NCBI GenBank assembly: GCA_002148405.1
Contig: MUGG01000119.1
Location: forward strand, 124,001-188,000
DNA length: 64,000 nt
Source of the DNA: Alkalinema sp. CACIAM 70d
GTDB taxonomy: Bacteria; Cyanobacteriota; Cyanobacteriia; Leptolyngbyales; Leptolyngbyaceae
Direction: 5' to 3'
Shown here in pieces: positions 1 to 9,231 of this stretch. A program made the position numbers and the translations under genes. Every line of letters starts with the position of its first letter. Position 1 is the stretch's first letter. A model generated the notes under the pieces. The model ran no database searches, was not told where the DNA came from, and was given only the letters and a program-made list of their open reading frames with translations.

Positions 1-1885
1 GCTCTAAAAAATCTGGAATGCGTACCCCAGAACTTGTCCAGAGATCGCGAGAATTGGGGCGTGTGGTGAACAGGGGAATGTCCCCATTGCGTAGATCTTC
101 CTGCTCAAAGGGAATTAACTGGGCTAAATAAGGACTATGTTCAACGGCCAGCCAGAGACGATCCAGCAAACGATCGCGATCTAGGGCATTACGCAAAACA
201 TCGGGATGGAAACTTTCCAGTAGTAACAGACCATAGGTACGGGTTGCACGTACAATGACTCGGATTGTGTCGTTCGCAAATGGTGTGAGTGGACTGGGTT
301 CTGCTAGGAGTTCATCGCGATATTGACACAGCAATTGATAAATTTGTGTAAATCCAGTGGTAATGGCCTCTGCATAATCCGCTGCGTTGACGGGTTCTCC
401 ATTCAGGGTGGGGCGGTTCTGCTCCTCTGACAGTTCAATGCGCTTGCGAATCAGCCGCATTTCATCGGTACCCACTCCTTCCCAATGAATTACTTCGTGG
501 GGTGTCAATTGGCCAGCAGCAGACCCTAGACCGCTAATATCAATGCCTTCTGCTTGATTATTAGACCAAATCCGGTGGGGAAGTAGGCCAATGCCATAGA
601 CAGAGTGATACAACGTACGATCGGCTAGCTGATCGGCTTGTTTGGCATCTGGTTCATCAATATGAGGATGAAACAACGCTTCTAAATCGAGCAAGATGGG
701 ATATTCACCTGCTGCAATTAGGTTTTCATGGTGGAAATCAACGGCTTCCAACGCATACAGAATCGCTAAATAGCCGCCTTGACGCTGGTAAAATCGCTGA
801 ATTTCGGCTTCTGTGCTACAGGGTTGAGCGGTGATGAATTCGACCCACCCATAGTGACCCCGATCGCAGAGATTCAATAATTTAAAGGGAGCATGATCGC
901 CCCGTTGATTAATCCATTGCAGAAGTTCCTGAAAATGGCGATCGAGGGACAGCGATCGAGGTTTATAAACAATGGAAAAGCCAGAACTAAATTTGGCAAT
1001 CATCACATTGCGTCCCCCACGATGGCTATCTCCCGCACCACCTGTGAGTTCTGTGAGCAATCCTGGATTGTGATGGGGGGTGAATTGCGATCGTATTATT
1101 GACCAATCTGTGCAAAGGCGTTGGAGAAATTCTAAATTCACCGTTGCCCAATTCTCAATGCAAAGGGTTAATTGTCTTGCTAAGACAGGATATTCCTGTA
1201 AAAGACTGAGGGCGACATCCCGTTGCCGTAACCGTTGCGTAAAACTTTGGAAGCGTTCTTCGGAGGTTTCTCCTTGCAAAAGTCCCTGTAAACGCGCTAC
1301 GTTGAGTTCCAGTACTAATGTGCGATTGACTAACTTCAGCAATAGACTAGGAAGGTGGCCCCAGAATAGGTTTTCGATCGTCGCTGGATCAAACGGTAAC
1401 TCAGAATGGGTTTGAATGAGTGTTTGAATACCATCGTGTAAGCGATCGCGACCCTGGCGAATCAGTGGTTCAATCAGTTCCAGAAATCCTAGAGTTTTCG
1501 TCTCTTTCAATGCATCTGGAAAGGTCATTGGTTCCGTAGCCAGTGGCTGAGTAAAGGCTTGGGTCAGTTTGGTTAACCAAGCGGGCGGTTCAGTCTGGCG
1601 ATCGCGTAGGGCTGCGGTAGATTCACCCAAAATATGCAAAAATTCTGCTTCGTTAATGCCTTCTATGGCTAATCGTTGGGCAAAGTAGGACTCTCGATCG
1701 AAGGGGGATTGAGCTTTCCAGCGATCGTAATAACGCTGTGCTCGATCGCGATCGATATATCGCTTAGCATTAGTTTTGCGATCTATATTTAGAATTTTAT
1801 GCTGTGGTGCTTTTAATAATGCAACTCGTTCAGATAAACTGATGGCTTGATACCAGTCAGAGGAGGTAAAGTCAGGATAATTCAT
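1..1885 (-). CDS. lanM: Class II lanthipeptide synthetase LanM, N-terminal dehydratase part (3' end outside window)
   Basis: The frame is open from an ATG at 1885 to the window edge, giving about 628 residues without a stop. They match the LanM dehydratase domain (DUF4135 type): a KPRSLSLD segment near residue 305-315, a YGWVEF segment, FHHEN near residue 382 and ILLDLEALF near residue 397, the kinase-like ATP-site motifs of LanM. In this family the N-terminal half phosphorylates and eliminates Ser/Thr of the precursor core, and a C-terminal LanC-like zinc domain closes the thioether rings. That cyclase half would lie left of base 1 and cannot be judged here. The gene follows two precursor genes on the same strand, 245 bp after the nearer one. 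Family assignment is firm; completeness is unknown. Confidence 0.93.
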   Translation of the reverse strand, partial: MNYPDFTSSDWYQAISLSERVALLKAPQHKILNIDRKTNAKRYIDRDRAQRYYDRWKAQSPFDRESYFAQRLAIEGINEAEFLHILGESTAALRDRQTEPPAWLTKLTQAFTQPLATEPMTFPDALKETKTLGFLELIEPLIRQGRDRLHDGIQTLIQTHSELPFDPATIENLFWGHLPSLLLKLVNRTLVLELNVARLQGLLQGETSEERFQSFTQRLRQRDVALSLLQEYPVLARQLTLCIENWATVNLEFLQRLCTDWSIIRSQFTPHHNPGLLTELTGGAGDSHRGGRNVMIAKFSSGFSIVYKPRSLSLDRHFQELLQWINQRGDHAPFKLLNLCDRGHYGWVEFITAQPCSTEAEIQRFYQRQGGYLAILYALEAVDFHHENLIAAGEYPILLDLEALFHPHIDEPDAKQADQLADRTLYHSVYGIGLLPHRIWSNNQAEGIDISGLGSAAGQLTPHEVIHWEGVGTDEMRLIRKRIELSEEQNRPTLNGEPVNAADYAEAITTGFTQIYQLLCQYRDELLAEPSPLTPFANDTIRVIVRATRTYGLLLLESFHPDVLRNALDRDRLLDRLWLAVEHSPYLAQLIPFEQEDLRNGDIPLFTTRPNSRDLWTSSGVRIPDFLE

Positions 1886-2014
1886 AGATTTTACAGGGGC
1901 CTTTTGAGTAAACTCGATCGATGATGGATGACAGAATTGTGGGATGTCATGTTGGTAAAGAGGGTACGGATTGTCTAGGTGCCGGGATATTCTTCAGATA
2001 ATCCGTACCATCAT

Positions 2015-2078
2015 TTTCTATGTACTCAATTTTCTATGCACTTAATTTTCTAGCTACTCAACTTTCTATGCACCCAGT
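2015..2078. repeat. Degenerate 16-bp tandem repeat, four units
   Basis: Four consecutive 16-bp units (2015-2030, 2031-2046, 2047-2062, 2063-2078) each begin TTTCTA and carry an ACTCAA- or ACTTAA-like tail. The array lies in the 245-bp gap between the first lanthipeptide precursor gene and lanM, 52 bp past the precursor stop. No hairpin or open frame explains it. It belongs to a wider set of short-period arrays located just downstream of genes in this window. Confidence 0.75.
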
Positions 2079-2130
2079 CGTCTGGAAAAATGAGATAACT
2101 GAGGTGCCAGATAGCTTGGATGCAGATAAA

Positions 2131-2334
2131 TTAGATGCCGCACCGATCCTGACAAACGGGTTGATGGGAGCCTGCAAGACAGCTATTGAAACCACCTGCA
2201 ACAGATCCTAAATCGGCATCGTTTAACTGAATCAATCCTGCGGGATGCGCGGGCAACTCCGTCTGATCACGATCCTTCAAACTGTTCCGAAAACTCTCAT
2301 CTTTCCAAAAACGAATGACATTTTCTTGAGACAT
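2131..2334 (-). CDS. lanA1: Lanthipeptide precursor 1 (mersacidin/lichenicidin-type leader)
   Basis: This 67-aa peptide has the leader of the type 2 mersacidin/lichenicidin family: it starts MSQENVIRFWKDESFR, continues with LPAHPAGLIQLND and ends at a double-glycine-type site (SVAGG). Cleavage there would leave a 19-residue core, FNSCLAGSHQPVCQDRCGI. The core has three Cys (4, 13, 17) but only two Ser (3, 8) and no Thr, so at most two lanthionine rings are possible and one Cys would stay free or form another bond. The leader is nearly the same as that of the neighbouring precursor, which suggests one LanM serves both. The bioactive form is not known. Confidence 0.88.
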   Translation of the reverse strand: MSQENVIRFWKDESFRNSLKDRDQTELPAHPAGLIQLNDADLGSVAGGFNSCLAGSHQPVCQDRCGI

Positions 2335-2424
2335 AATTACCCTTCAGGTGAATGTTGAAAGCAGGAGCAAAGAGCGTATGCGTTGAGGTGATGAATTCAC
2401 CGTTACCAGTTTACTCATCACCTT

Positions 2425-2470
2425 ATGCATCAAAGAACTACTTCAGTATGCATCAAAGAACTACTTCAGT
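2425..2470. repeat. Perfect 23-bp tandem duplication at the stop codon of precursor 2
   Basis: Two identical 23-bp units (2425-2447 and 2448-2470) start ATGCATCAAAGAAC. The right-hand unit contains the last codons and the stop codon (2461-2463, minus strand) of the second precursor gene, so the duplication copies the gene terminus into the downstream spacer. Perfect identity suggests a recent slippage or duplication event. Confidence 0.9.
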
Positions 2471-2673
2471 CGACATGTACATTCAGAAATGAGTTGCTTT
2501 TCAATTGGGCACCAAGGTACATTAGAATCACCACCACCAATAGAACCCAACTCTGTATCATTGAGCTGAATCAGTCCTGCTGGATTATCTGGCAATACAG
2601 TCTTCGCATCACGACTCAAACTGTTGCGAAAATCTGCATCTTTCCAAGCACGAATGATGTTTTCCTGAGACAT
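2461..2673 (-). CDS. lanA2: Lanthipeptide precursor 2 with a lipid-II-motif-like C-terminus
   Basis: This 70-aa peptide has a leader of the same family as its neighbour (MSQENIIRAWKDADFR, LPDNPAGLIQLND, SIGGG site). The predicted core of about 22 residues runs DSNVPWCPIEKQ then LISECTCRLK. It has Cys at about core positions 7, 17 and 19 and Ser/Thr at 2, 15 and 18. The SECTC ending resembles the TSECIC end of mersacidin, where the Glu-containing ring binds lipid II in the known family. A GGAG ribosome site lies upstream of the ATG at 2673. With precursor 1 it may form a two-peptide lantibiotic; that role is inferred from family resemblance only. Confidence 0.9.
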   Translation of the reverse strand: MSQENIIRAWKDADFRNSLSRDAKTVLPDNPAGLIQLNDTELGSIGGGDSNVPWCPIEKQLISECTCRLK

Positions 2674-2850
2674 AAATAATTCTCCAAGATTGGTTAAGTT
2701 TTAAGGAAGTAATTCGTAATTGATTATTTCCTTGATTCTGTTTTAGCTGATTGATCATTCATGATTTCCCACACATCTGAGTAGTATTTATGATTTGGAA
2801 GTAGCTCGTTTTAGCATGGTAATTTGAATGGAGTATTTTACCTGCCAACT

Positions 2851-3432
2851 CTACGCTCCAAGCTCTAAACAGCCACGTTTTTTGGAGTGAATATTTTTCA
2901 CATGAAACTTAACTGTGTTTAAGCTGATATGCAAAGTCTCAGCAATATTTTGGTAGGAATAAGAACAACGTAATAGACGTAAGACTTCAGTTTCCCGTTC
3001 AGTCAAAGCATACTGCTGTTGCTCAATTCTTAAATCTTCTGCTAAGCGATCGTTGCAATCTTCCAGAAACACTAAAACATAGGGACTGTGGCCTGATTCA
3101 TCATGAATGCCTTGCATCCGTCGATCGTTAAATAGACAGGCTCGAATCCGAATTGTCTGTTCCTCATCAACTTGGTAATCTAGGACGCGAGGTTCATCGA
3201 TAGGACTCAGGGTTTTAAACAGTTGGCGGGAAAGATTCAGTAAAATTGGGGGGAGAGACGAGAACGATGGGTTCCCCTTCCACAGTTTTTGATTGAGTTG
3301 TTTGGCTTTCAGATTGAGATACGTGGGTTCTAGCGTATCGGAAATCAGGAGTATTCCCTCGCGCATGGACTCCACCAATGTACTTTGGAGCCTTGCAAAA
3401 TTTAAAAACAGGGTTTCGTGCGTTTCTTGCAT
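2851..3432 (-). CDS. LuxR-type transcriptional regulator
   Basis: This 193-aa protein has a C-terminal LuxR/GerE helix-turn-helix (about residues 145-190): LTERETEVLRLL, then QNIAETLHISLNTVKFHVKNI. The first 130 residues look like a PAS-type sensory fold but contain no phospho-acceptor receiver motif that I can recognise. It is transcribed toward the two lanthipeptide precursors and lanM, with 177 bp before the nearer precursor, so it is a good candidate for the local regulator. It could also control the RTX gene upstream. The ligand is unknown. Confidence 0.85.
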   Translation of the reverse strand: MQETHETLFLNFARLQSTLVESMREGILLISDTLEPTYLNLKAKQLNQKLWKGNPSFSSLPPILLNLSRQLFKTLSPIDEPRVLDYQVDEEQTIRIRACLFNDRRMQGIHDESGHSPYVLVFLEDCNDRLAEDLRIEQQQYALTERETEVLRLLRCSYSYQNIAETLHISLNTVKFHVKNIHSKKRGCLELGA

Positions 3433-3552
3433 TGTGATTCCTCGCCTCGGATCAATAGGAATGTGGCAGAAATAATCATTCTAGAGAGGAGTAGAAATAA
3501 TATTTTTACCCCCTGTTATCGAAGTTTGGCCTTGCTGAATAGCGTTTTCGAT

Positions 3553-6078
3553 TTAGATGACTCTGAGATTAGCCGCAGTGAAATTGACGTTAGTTTGCAG
3601 TGTTGTTACTAGAATTTTGCCTAAACTTCCGGTTCCATCTGCGTCAAAGTAAAGGCTGCGGGTACTGCCGTTGAAGATAAAGCGATCGCTTGCGGTTTGG
3701 GCATCGGTTCCCACACGGAATTGGTTGTCTGTAACAGGTTGTCCGGCGACTAGTCCACCTCCAAAGGTACTCGCTTTAATCTCAATCACCTCATTCGCCT
3801 CAAAGTCGGTAATGAAATCTCCACCTTCATTGGGATTATTGAACCTGAAGCGATCGAATCCAGCGCCTCCTGTTAAGGTATCAGCTCCTAACCCACCGAA
3901 CAGCAGATCATTCCCCTCTCCGCCATTCAAAAAGTCATTTCTACTACTCCCCTGAAGAATATCATTACCGAGTCCGCCATTGAAGGTAACAGCGATCGTT
4001 GTGCTAGTTAGTTTGGTGGCATCGATCGTATCGTTGCCATTACCGCTATTGATAATTAGTAGATCGATATCTGCATTGGCGATCGTGACAGTTTCAGGTA
4101 AGCCAGTCACAGTGATGAGATTGTCAGAATTGCTGAGTCGAATTCCATTGTTTCCAGCCGAGCCATTGAGAATAATGGTGTCTGTTTGACCATCGCCCTT
4201 CTGTAGAAATCCCAAGTCTAAATTGATTCGACTCACTCCTGTAGTATTTAGGTCATTGACCGTAATCGTATCGGCTCCCCCCTGAGCATTGAAGTTAATT
4301 TGTTCAATGCTATTTAAATCCATCATAATATTGGCAACATTGCGGAAGAAGTGCACTCGCGAACCATTGGCAGAAATGTCAATATTCTCACTGATATTAG
4401 CTCCGTTAAATAGCAGGGTATCAAAGTCTGCTTGCCCTTCCACGACATCGCTGCCATCACCGGGATTCCACAGGAAGGTATCGTTACCTGCGCCCATAAG
4501 GGCAACATCATTCCCTCGCCTGCCAATCACGACATCATTGCCCGCACTGCCTATCAGCAAATCTTCGCCATCTCCTCCATCTAGGGTCAGGTGCAATCGA
4601 TTAGCGGTTAGCTGGCTGGCATCGATCACGTCGTTTCCGCTCAAGCCGTTGATGACCAGTTGGTCAACTTTAGTCTCTACACCTGTAATTTGCACTTGAG
4701 TTGCTAAGCCCTTCACCACGGTTTGGCCATTGAGTGTAGCGATCGTGATTGCATCACTGAGTTGGGTCCCATTGACAATCACGGTGTCAGCTTGGCCATC
4801 TGCCGTTTTTCCAGAGCTACCCGCTAAATTGACTCGTACCAAACTGACGCCCGTTCCAGTTAAGTCATTAATGGCGATCGTATCGGTTCCGCCTAAGGCA
4901 TTCACATTGATTTGCTCAATGCCATTAAGATCCATGGTGACGTTGCCAACATTACGCAAGAGCCGCACCCGCGAACCATTCGCAAAAATATCAATATTTT
5001 CGCTAGCATTTGCTCCATTAAATTGCAACGTATCGAAACCCGCTTCTCCTTCCACCGTATCGCTGCCATCACTGGGATTCCAAAGAAAGGTATCGTTGCC
5101 AGTGCCCAGTAAAGCAACATCATTTCCTTCTCCGCCTGTTATGGTATCGTTGCCATCTCCACCGAATAAAGAATCAGCGAAACGACTACCAATCAGTTGA
5201 TCATTACCATTCCCCCCTGACAGCAAGAGTGAGACAGGCGTAAGCAAATCAGCCGCCGAAATCACATCATTACCTGCATTGCTAAAGATGGTTAAGAAAT
5301 CGTTGACTTCAACATTCTCTAACGTGATAGCAGTTGGTAAGCCTTTAACTAAAATGCTGCCGTTCGTTCCTTGAATGTTAATGTTTTCTTTCTCGATATG
5401 ACCATTGAGTGTCACAATATCTGCTTGACCATCGCCGCCGCCCATCGCAGATCCTAAGTTCAAGTTGACTTGTTTGACATTGGTGCCACTGAGGTCATTA
5501 ACCGTAATCGTGTCGGCTCCGCCCAAGGCATTGAAATTAATCTGCTCAATCCCATTCAGATCAGTCGTGATATTGGCCACATCGCGGGAAAACCGAACCT
5601 GTGAGCCATTCGCAGAAATATTAATGCGTTCGCTGATGTTGGCTCCATTAAATTGGAGGGTATCAAAACCCGCTTGCCCTTCTACCGTATCGCTACCATC
5701 ACCGGGATTCCACAGAAAAGTATCGTTACCTGCGCCCATAAAAGCGGTATCATTGCCCCGGCCACCCGTAATTAAATCATTGCCGTCGCCACCATTTAGT
5801 ACATCACTGCCATCCCCCCCCGTAATCGTATCGTTGCCTGCACCTCCATTGACAGTCAGGGCAATGAGCGATGCCAAGCCATTACCCGCTGTGAAAGTAT
5901 CATCGCCACCATTGAGATTAACGACTAAATTTTTGATGCCACCGATGTCTAGGAAAAAGGGATCGGGGGTAACGCGATCGAGCCGTACACGATTACCGTT
6001 AGCTAATAAAGTAAAAATTTCAGAGACATCGCTACCGTTGATTTGGAGACTTTCATGGTCACTATTGATTTCGATCAT
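3553..6078 (-). CDS. RTX calcium-binding repeat protein (about 841 aa)
   Basis: The protein consists largely of RTX nonapeptides (GGxGxDxux), for example GGDGNDLITGGRGNDTAFMG, set in three to four larger repeats of about 225 residues that recur with LWNPGDGSDTVEGQAGFDTL and with DLNGIEQIN segments. Such repeats fold into calcium-filled beta rolls, usually after type I secretion by a C-terminal signal. There is no N-terminal signal peptide, which fits that route. No type I secretion genes are in the window. I take the ATG at 6078, because a GTGAGG directly upstream is its ribosome-binding site; a GTG at 6093 is also in frame. The substrate or adhesive role cannot be told from sequence. Confidence 0.88.
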   Translation of the reverse strand: MIEINSDHESLQINGSDVSEIFTLLANGNRVRLDRVTPDPFFLDIGGIKNLVVNLNGGDDTFTAGNGLASLIALTVNGGAGNDTITGGDGSDVLNGGDGNDLITGGRGNDTAFMGAGNDTFLWNPGDGSDTVEGQAGFDTLQFNGANISERINISANGSQVRFSRDVANITTDLNGIEQINFNALGGADTITVNDLSGTNVKQVNLNLGSAMGGGDGQADIVTLNGHIEKENINIQGTNGSILVKGLPTAITLENVEVNDFLTIFSNAGNDVISAADLLTPVSLLLSGGNGNDQLIGSRFADSLFGGDGNDTITGGEGNDVALLGTGNDTFLWNPSDGSDTVEGEAGFDTLQFNGANASENIDIFANGSRVRLLRNVGNVTMDLNGIEQINVNALGGTDTIAINDLTGTGVSLVRVNLAGSSGKTADGQADTVIVNGTQLSDAITIATLNGQTVVKGLATQVQITGVETKVDQLVINGLSGNDVIDASQLTANRLHLTLDGGDGEDLLIGSAGNDVVIGRRGNDVALMGAGNDTFLWNPGDGSDVVEGQADFDTLLFNGANISENIDISANGSRVHFFRNVANIMMDLNSIEQINFNAQGGADTITVNDLNTTGVSRINLDLGFLQKGDGQTDTIILNGSAGNNGIRLSNSDNLITVTGLPETVTIANADIDLLIINSGNGNDTIDATKLTSTTIAVTFNGGLGNDILQGSSRNDFLNGGEGNDLLFGGLGADTLTGGAGFDRFRFNNPNEGGDFITDFEANEVIEIKASTFGGGLVAGQPVTDNQFRVGTDAQTASDRFIFNGSTRSLYFDADGTGSLGKILVTTLQTNVNFTAANLRVI

Positions 6079-6229
6079 AAAATATATCCTCACGAGGTTA
6101 AAAGTTTGGGTCTATTCAGAGGAGAAGACTGTTGGAGGAGCCATCTGTTATTAGATAGGGTTGAAAATTTGAGGCTATTCAGCTACGCTGAACGTCTGGC
6201 TAATCCTCATCATCAAGGATTCTCGGCTT

Positions 6230-8905
6230 ATGTTTCGTCGTCTCCTTCGTCGTGCCCTGCGATCGCTCATCGCAAGCTTATTGCTTTTTAGCCTGACTAC
6301 CAGCTTCAGCATTGCGATCGCCCCAAGCCGTGCTATCCCTTCACCAACGGTTGCTCAGACTGGTGCAGCTTGGATGGAACAGGGCAAGCGGTTCTATGAT
6401 GCTGGAAAATTTGCCGATGCAGTTGCGGTTTTACAACAAGCTGTGCAGTATTACAAAACCCAGGGTGATACCTTGCGAACGGCGATCGGGTTGAGTAATC
6501 TTGCACTGGTTTACCAGCAGATGGGCCAGCGGAACAGGGCAAACCAGGCAATCACCGATAGCTTAAATTTATTAGAGATTACAACAGAAAGAAATATTTC
6601 TAGAAACGTTACTGAAAAGATTCAAACGCGCGCTCTTAAAACGCAAAATTTACCAACTTTAGCACAGATATTAGATATCTACGGGACGCTGCAACTAGAA
6701 GCAGGACAGGCAGAGACGGCGATCGTAGTTTGGCAGCAAGTTGAATTGATTTATCAGCAGCTTGGAGCGCTTCAAGGACAGGTGCAAAGCCGCATTCACC
6801 AAGCCCATGCCCTACGCGTTCTGGGCTATTACCGACGGGCCTTGACGCTACTTACAGAAGCTCGATCGCAGCTAGAACGTCAGCCTCCTTCGATTACGCA
6901 AATCATTGCCCTGCGATCGTTGGGAAATACCCTACGTCTGATGGGTAATCTGGAGCAATCCCGCGAGGTCTTGCAGCAGGGATTGACGATTGCGCAGGCA
7001 TTGCGATCGACTCCCGTTAGCGCTGATCCAGTGGTAGAGACGGAAATCAGTGCGTTATATGTTGGATTAGGCAATACGTCGAGGGCGCAGCAAGATTTAC
7101 CCGCCGCCAGCGAGTTTTATCAACAGGCTGCCCGTTTAGCAACTGCGCCGATCGGGAAAGTTCAGGCCCAAGTTAATTTATTTAGTCTTTTGGTTGATCA
7201 GCGCCAATTCCCTGCGGCCCAAACGCTTTTACCCGATCTGCAAAGCCAATTGGCCAATTTATCACCGAGCCAGTCCAGTCTCTATGCTCAGATTCATTGT
7301 GCCCGATCGTTGATGCAACTGGCCGAGCAGCCTGCTGTGCCCCAGTCTCTCAAGCAAGCGGCGATCGACTTACTGACCACCGCAATCCAGCAAGCCCATC
7401 GCCTCGGCAACGATCGGGCAGAATCCTACGGGTTGGGGAACTTGGGGCATTTTTACGAAAAAGAGGGTCAGTGGAAAGCAGCCCAGACCGCTACACAACA
7501 GGCTCTCCAATTGGCGCAGGCATTAAATGCCCCAGATATTGCCTACCAGTGGCATTGGCAATTGGGACGATTGCTGAAGCAGCAGGGAGACACTCAACGC
7601 GCGATCGTGGCCTATGATGCGGCTGTGAATGAATTACGATCGCTGCGGAAAGATTTAGTGGCGGTCGATCGTGAGGTGCAATTTTCCTTTCGAGACAGTG
7701 TTGAACCCGTCTATCGTGAATCCGTTGAATTATTGTTGCAATCGTCCTCGGAGCAAGCGACTGAACCTTACTTAGATCAAGCAAGACAGCGGATCGAAGC
7801 GTTGCAGTTAGCGGAACTAGATAATTTTTTTAGGGAAGCTTGTTTAGATCATCAAACGGTTCTTTTAGATCAGGTGGTCGATCGCGATCGTTCTCAAGTT
7901 GCCATTCTCTATCCCATTATTCTCCCCAATCAATTGGAGGTCATTGTTAAACTACCGAATCAACCGCTCTATCATCATACGATCGCAGTTACAAAATCTG
8001 AAGTTGAACAGACGCTACAACAACTTCAACAAAATCTGACTGAACTAGATGCAACAGCAGCGATTCAACGACTTTCCCATCAGGTTTATCGCTGGCTGAT
8101 TCAACCGATCGAATCTGATTTACAACGCAGTAAGATTGATACATTAGTCTTTGTGCTAGATGGTGCTTTACGCAAAATTCCCATGGCAGGACTTTACGAC
8201 GGGAAACAGTATCTCGTCGAAAAATATGCGGTTGCGTTAAATATTGGGTTACAGCTATTTCCCCCGAAAAGCTTGAAGCCTGAGCAATTTAACGTTTTAG
8301 CCGCAGGCTTGGTACAACCGCCCCAACCCTTTCAGCAACAATTTCCGCCCCTGCCTGAAATCAGGACTGAATTTGCTCAGATTACGAAGGCAGGAATTGC
8401 TACCCAACAACTTTTGGATCAAGCCTTTACGAGTGAGGCGTTAGAAGACCAGGTTCGTTCCACTAAGTTTAATATTGTTCACCTTGCCACCCATGGACAG
8501 TTCAGTTCCCAGGCTAAGAACACGTTTATTCTGGCTGCTGATGGCCCCATTAATGTCACCCAATTTGATTCTCTCTTGCGCGATCGTAATCAATCTCGAT
8601 CGGCAGCCATTGAATTACTAATTCTCAGTGCTTGCGAAACGGCTGAAGGGGACGATCGAGCGACTCTAGGACTGGCTGGCGTGGCGGCAAAAGCCGGGGC
8701 ACGCAGTACGATCGCCTCCCTTTGGCATATTGATGACCATTCCACAGCCCTCCTCATGGGCGCTTTTTATCATGAGTTAGCCAAGGCCCAAGTCACGAAA
8801 GCAGAAGCCCTGCGCCGTGCCCAAGTCAGTTTGCTGAAAAATTATCCCAACTATAGTCACATTGGTTTTTGGGCAGCCTATGTGCTGGTTGGGAACTGGT
8901 TGTAA
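6230..8905 (+). CDS. Secreted TPR-CHAT domain protein
   Basis: This 891-aa protein has an Arg-rich N-terminus and hydrophobic signal segment (about residues 15-35, ending near APSRA), then several tetratricopeptide repeats (about 45-480). It ends in a CHAT peptidase-like domain (about 600-890) with the His of HLATHGQF near residue 750 and the Cys of LSACETA near residue 799, the family's His/Cys dyad. Such TPR-CHAT proteins are abundant in filamentous cyanobacteria; CHAT domains are caspase-clan proteases in several defence and death systems, but the partners of the cyanobacterial ones are mostly unknown. It is divergent from the RTX gene, with 151 bp between starts. An AAGGA site precedes the ATG. 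Confidence 0.88.
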   Translation: MFRRLLRRALRSLIASLLLFSLTTSFSIAIAPSRAIPSPTVAQTGAAWMEQGKRFYDAGKFADAVAVLQQAVQYYKTQGDTLRTAIGLSNLALVYQQMGQRNRANQAITDSLNLLEITTERNISRNVTEKIQTRALKTQNLPTLAQILDIYGTLQLEAGQAETAIVVWQQVELIYQQLGALQGQVQSRIHQAHALRVLGYYRRALTLLTEARSQLERQPPSITQIIALRSLGNTLRLMGNLEQSREVLQQGLTIAQALRSTPVSADPVVETEISALYVGLGNTSRAQQDLPAASEFYQQAARLATAPIGKVQAQVNLFSLLVDQRQFPAAQTLLPDLQSQLANLSPSQSSLYAQIHCARSLMQLAEQPAVPQSLKQAAIDLLTTAIQQAHRLGNDRAESYGLGNLGHFYEKEGQWKAAQTATQQALQLAQALNAPDIAYQWHWQLGRLLKQQGDTQRAIVAYDAAVNELRSLRKDLVAVDREVQFSFRDSVEPVYRESVELLLQSSSEQATEPYLDQARQRIEALQLAELDNFFREACLDHQTVLLDQVVDRDRSQVAILYPIILPNQLEVIVKLPNQPLYHHTIAVTKSEVEQTLQQLQQNLTELDATAAIQRLSHQVYRWLIQPIESDLQRSKIDTLVFVLDGALRKIPMAGLYDGKQYLVEKYAVALNIGLQLFPPKSLKPEQFNVLAAGLVQPPQPFQQQFPPLPEIRTEFAQITKAGIATQQLLDQAFTSEALEDQVRSTKFNIVHLATHGQFSSQAKNTFILAADGPINVTQFDSLLRDRNQSRSAAIELLILSACETAEGDDRATLGLAGVAAKAGARSTIASLWHIDDHSTALLMGAFYHELAKAQVTKAEALRRAQVSLLKNYPNYSHIGFWAAYVLVGNWL

Positions 8906-8986
8906 TCCACGAATCTATGACTACCGATCGCGCTACAAAACTTAACTCTCCTGTACGGTTGACGGGAAGAACGATCGCCGCTACAT

Positions 8987-8995
8987 TGCTATAGT
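8987..8995 (+). promoter_or_regulatory. Candidate extended -10 promoter element upstream of the 62-codon gene
   Basis: TGCTATAGT at 8987-8995 matches an extended -10 box. A transcript starting around 9002 would carry a leader of about 230 nt including the terminator-like hairpin and the Shine-Dalgarno hairpin before 9232. No convincing -35 is seen at normal spacing. The 8906-9231 gap otherwise shows no gene. Confidence 0.25.
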
Positions 8996-9141
8996 TAAGC
9001 AGCAATCGGACATCCAATCCCCGCTGCCAATACGCCCAAAAAACTAGCGCGATCGCCATGAGATTAGGCCCTCACAACGATCGCTGAGCCCCCAAGCTGA
9101 TTACCCCAGCATGGTTGCCTGGATTGCATTTTAGCACCCCA

Positions 9142-9188
9142 AGCCGCCCTGTTTTGCCATGTCAGAAAACGGGGCGGCTAGCTTTTTT
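9142..9188 (+). terminator. Strong intrinsic terminator / attenuator hairpin
   Basis: A 14-bp stem (9142-9155 with 9166-9179, one T-G wobble, GC-rich base) closes a 10-nt loop and is followed by a six-T run at 9183-9188. It could end transcription from the CHAT gene 237 bp upstream. However, it ends only about 30 bp before the ribosome site of the next gene, too little room for an independent promoter, so it probably also acts as an attenuator. Confidence 0.8.
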
Positions 9189-9230
9189 GGGTTTTCCTCG
9201 TCCACTTACTTCACATTTTTGAGGAAACCC
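9189..9230 (+). promoter_or_regulatory. Shine-Dalgarno-sequestering hairpin
   Basis: GGGTTTTCCTC (9189-9199) can pair with GAGGAAACCC (9221-9230) apart from one bulged T. The 3' arm contains the only ribosome-binding site (GAGGA) of the gene starting at 9232, so the hairpin would mask translation initiation. It begins directly after the T-run of the terminator. The pairing is visible in sequence; regulation is inferred. Confidence 0.5.
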
Positions 9231-9231
9231 A

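Noticed and set aside
5465..6154. 229-codon plus-strand open frame across the RTX gene
   Set aside because: It is antisense to the RTX repeats and arises from their codon periodicity; no ribosome site or homology.
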